Part shown: positions 20,709 to 21,446 of the stretch, in pieces
How positions within the stretch are numbered: position 1 is the first letter of the stretch
How the letters are laid out: the number at the start of each line of letters is the position of its first letter
Assembly: GCA_944363805.1 (NCBI GenBank)
Contig: CALVVH010000018.1
Location: forward strand, 1 to 21,446
Direction of reading: 5' to 3'
From: an uncultured Bacilli bacterium
GTDB lineage: Bacteria > Bacillota_I > Bacilli_A > RF39 > UBA660
DNA: 21,446 bases
Notes under the pieces: model-generated
Database searches by the model: none
Seen by the model: the letters and a program-made list of their open reading frames with translations, nothing else
Told to the model about the DNA's origin: nothing
Translations under genes and position numbers: made by a program

Positions 20709-21446
20709 CTATTTTCCAAATCCAGTATATGAAAGTGATAATCCTCCAACTGTATTAGATGAGTGATCTCCTTGGCCATATTCTCCGAATGTAAATACCA
20801 TCAAGAATTCTTTATTAGGTATAGCTTTCTTAACTTCTGGATAAATTTTATCTTCAATATTAGCAAGTGCTAAACCTAAACGACGTCCTCCACAATGAAC
20901 TAAGAAATAAGAATTTACATCTTCGCCCATTAATTCATTTAGTTTTGCGATTGTTTCTTCATTGGCTTTTAAAATTCCTTCTGGTGTATTTGTAAGTTGA
21001 ATTACAGCAGTATTAACGGCAAGGTCTGCTCCAATATTCATTGATAGATCTTCATTTCCTGCCATTGGATGACGAACAGCTGTAACTTTTCCAATCGGAT
21101 CTTTTACTCCAAGTGGTGCGCAAATTGTTGCAGTAAGTAAGTTTCCACCCATTAAATCTTCTACATTTTGATTTGTCCATTCCGCATATTTTTTAAGTGC
21201 AGGTTCATGGTCAATTTCAACTAATGTTCTACTTCCTTCAACTTTTGTAATGATACCAACATTATCTGTTTCATGATATGCTCCAGTATAAATGTTAGCC
21301 ATCTTACCATCAGTATAGAATATTGCTATAACACAGCCATCTGCAAATGCTTCACCATCATTAAGTAAGCTCCATTTACCTTCAACTGTATTATCAGCAG
21401 CAGAACCTCCAAATACTGGAATATTTCCAATAACATCTTGAATACC
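20709..21446 (-). CDS. FIST-domain protein, 5' end beyond the window
   Basis: The reading frame runs open to the right edge, so the gene starts outside the window; 245 residues are visible. An in-frame ATG at 21302 has no ribosome site and lies inside the conserved domain. Just before it, PVFGGSAADN, then KWSLLNDGEAFADG, is a hallmark of the FIST N domain. The rest, with VRHPMAGNEDLSMNIGADLA, FLVHCGGRRLGL and FTFGEYGQG, matches the FIST C domain. FIST proteins are predicted small-ligand sensors, often fused to or near signalling proteins. Here it is next to metabolic genes and carries no visible signalling domain. It could bind a substrate or product of the downstream dehydrogenases; that is inference from operon context. 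Confidence 0.85.
   Translation of the reverse strand, partial: GIQDVIGNIPVFGGSAADNTVEGKWSLLNDGEAFADGCVIAIFYTDGKMANIYTGAYHETDNVGIITKVEGSRTLVEIDHEPALKKYAEWTNQNVEDLMGGNLLTATICAPLGVKDPIGKVTAVRHPMAGNEDLSMNIGADLAVNTAVIQLTNTPEGILKANEETIAKLNELMGEDVNSYFLVHCGGRRLGLALANIEDKIYPEVKKAIPNKEFLMVFTFGEYGQGDHSSNTVGGLSLSYTGFGK

Noticed and set aside
20709..21302. Complete 197-residue protein starting at 21302
   Set aside because: The frame is open to 21446 and the upstream codons encode the FIST motif FGGSAADN, so that ATG is internal.
1..21446. CRISPR arrays, tRNA or rRNA genes, insertion sequences
   Set aside because: I looked for regular repeats, tRNA T-loop sequences and transposase motifs and saw none.

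Overview
The window is AT-rich DNA, tightly packed with genes. It most likely comes from an uncultured low-GC Bacillota (Bacilli, perhaps an Erysipelotrichales- or RF39-like gut lineage); that placement is an inference. The grounds are strong AGGTG/GGAGG ribosome-binding sites, sigma-A promoters of the TTGACA-N17-TATAAT type, a Bacillus-type SpoVIF homologue, LiaF-like envelope genes and peptidoglycan enzymes. UGA is a stop codon, seen in the ATGA overlap at 6874-6877, so this is not a Mollicutes-type code. No tRNA, rRNA, CRISPR array or complete insertion sequence was seen.

Layout. 102-2426: a lipoprotein and a SpoVIF homologue on the minus strand, then an unknown protein on the plus strand with a possible Cys-His-Asp triad. 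2434-4776 (minus): engB, a small type IV prepilin and der, apparently one operon. 4840-6016: a divergent pair, an exported cell-wall hydrolase-like protein and a small orphan. 6098-7557 (minus): an overlapping LiaF-like/DUF4097 pair. 7681-9210 and 11871-13688 (minus): two large paralogous exported proteins, separated by a compact M3-like metallopeptidase (plus) and ffh (minus). 13907-16769 (minus): a large prepilin-like adhesin with Ig-like repeats and a cysteine-rich tail, followed by a membrane-anchored protein. 16913-18019 (plus): a VanY-type D,D-carboxypeptidase. 18020-18435: an intergenic region with a structured, two-promoter small-RNA/small-peptide element. 18436-21446 (minus): FIST-domain protein (cut by the window edge), aldehyde dehydrogenase and short-chain dehydrogenase, probably one operon.

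The common thread is the cell surface: two prepilins, two large exported paralogues, LiaF/DUF4097 proteins, a lipoprotein and two peptidoglycan-directed enzymes, mixed with housekeeping GTPases (Der, EngB, Ffh).

The most striking item is at 18067-18419. A near-consensus plus-strand promoter drives a leader of about 109 nt and a 25-codon ORF for a hydrophobic peptide. The 5' and 3' flanks can pair over long range (11-bp and 12-bp helices, the second with G-U wobbles that favour the plus strand). A second strong promoter on the minus strand drives a predicted antisense RNA of about 95 nt that ends at an intrinsic terminator over the 3' part of the message. This is the layout of a type I toxin-antitoxin locus, and I do not recognise the family.
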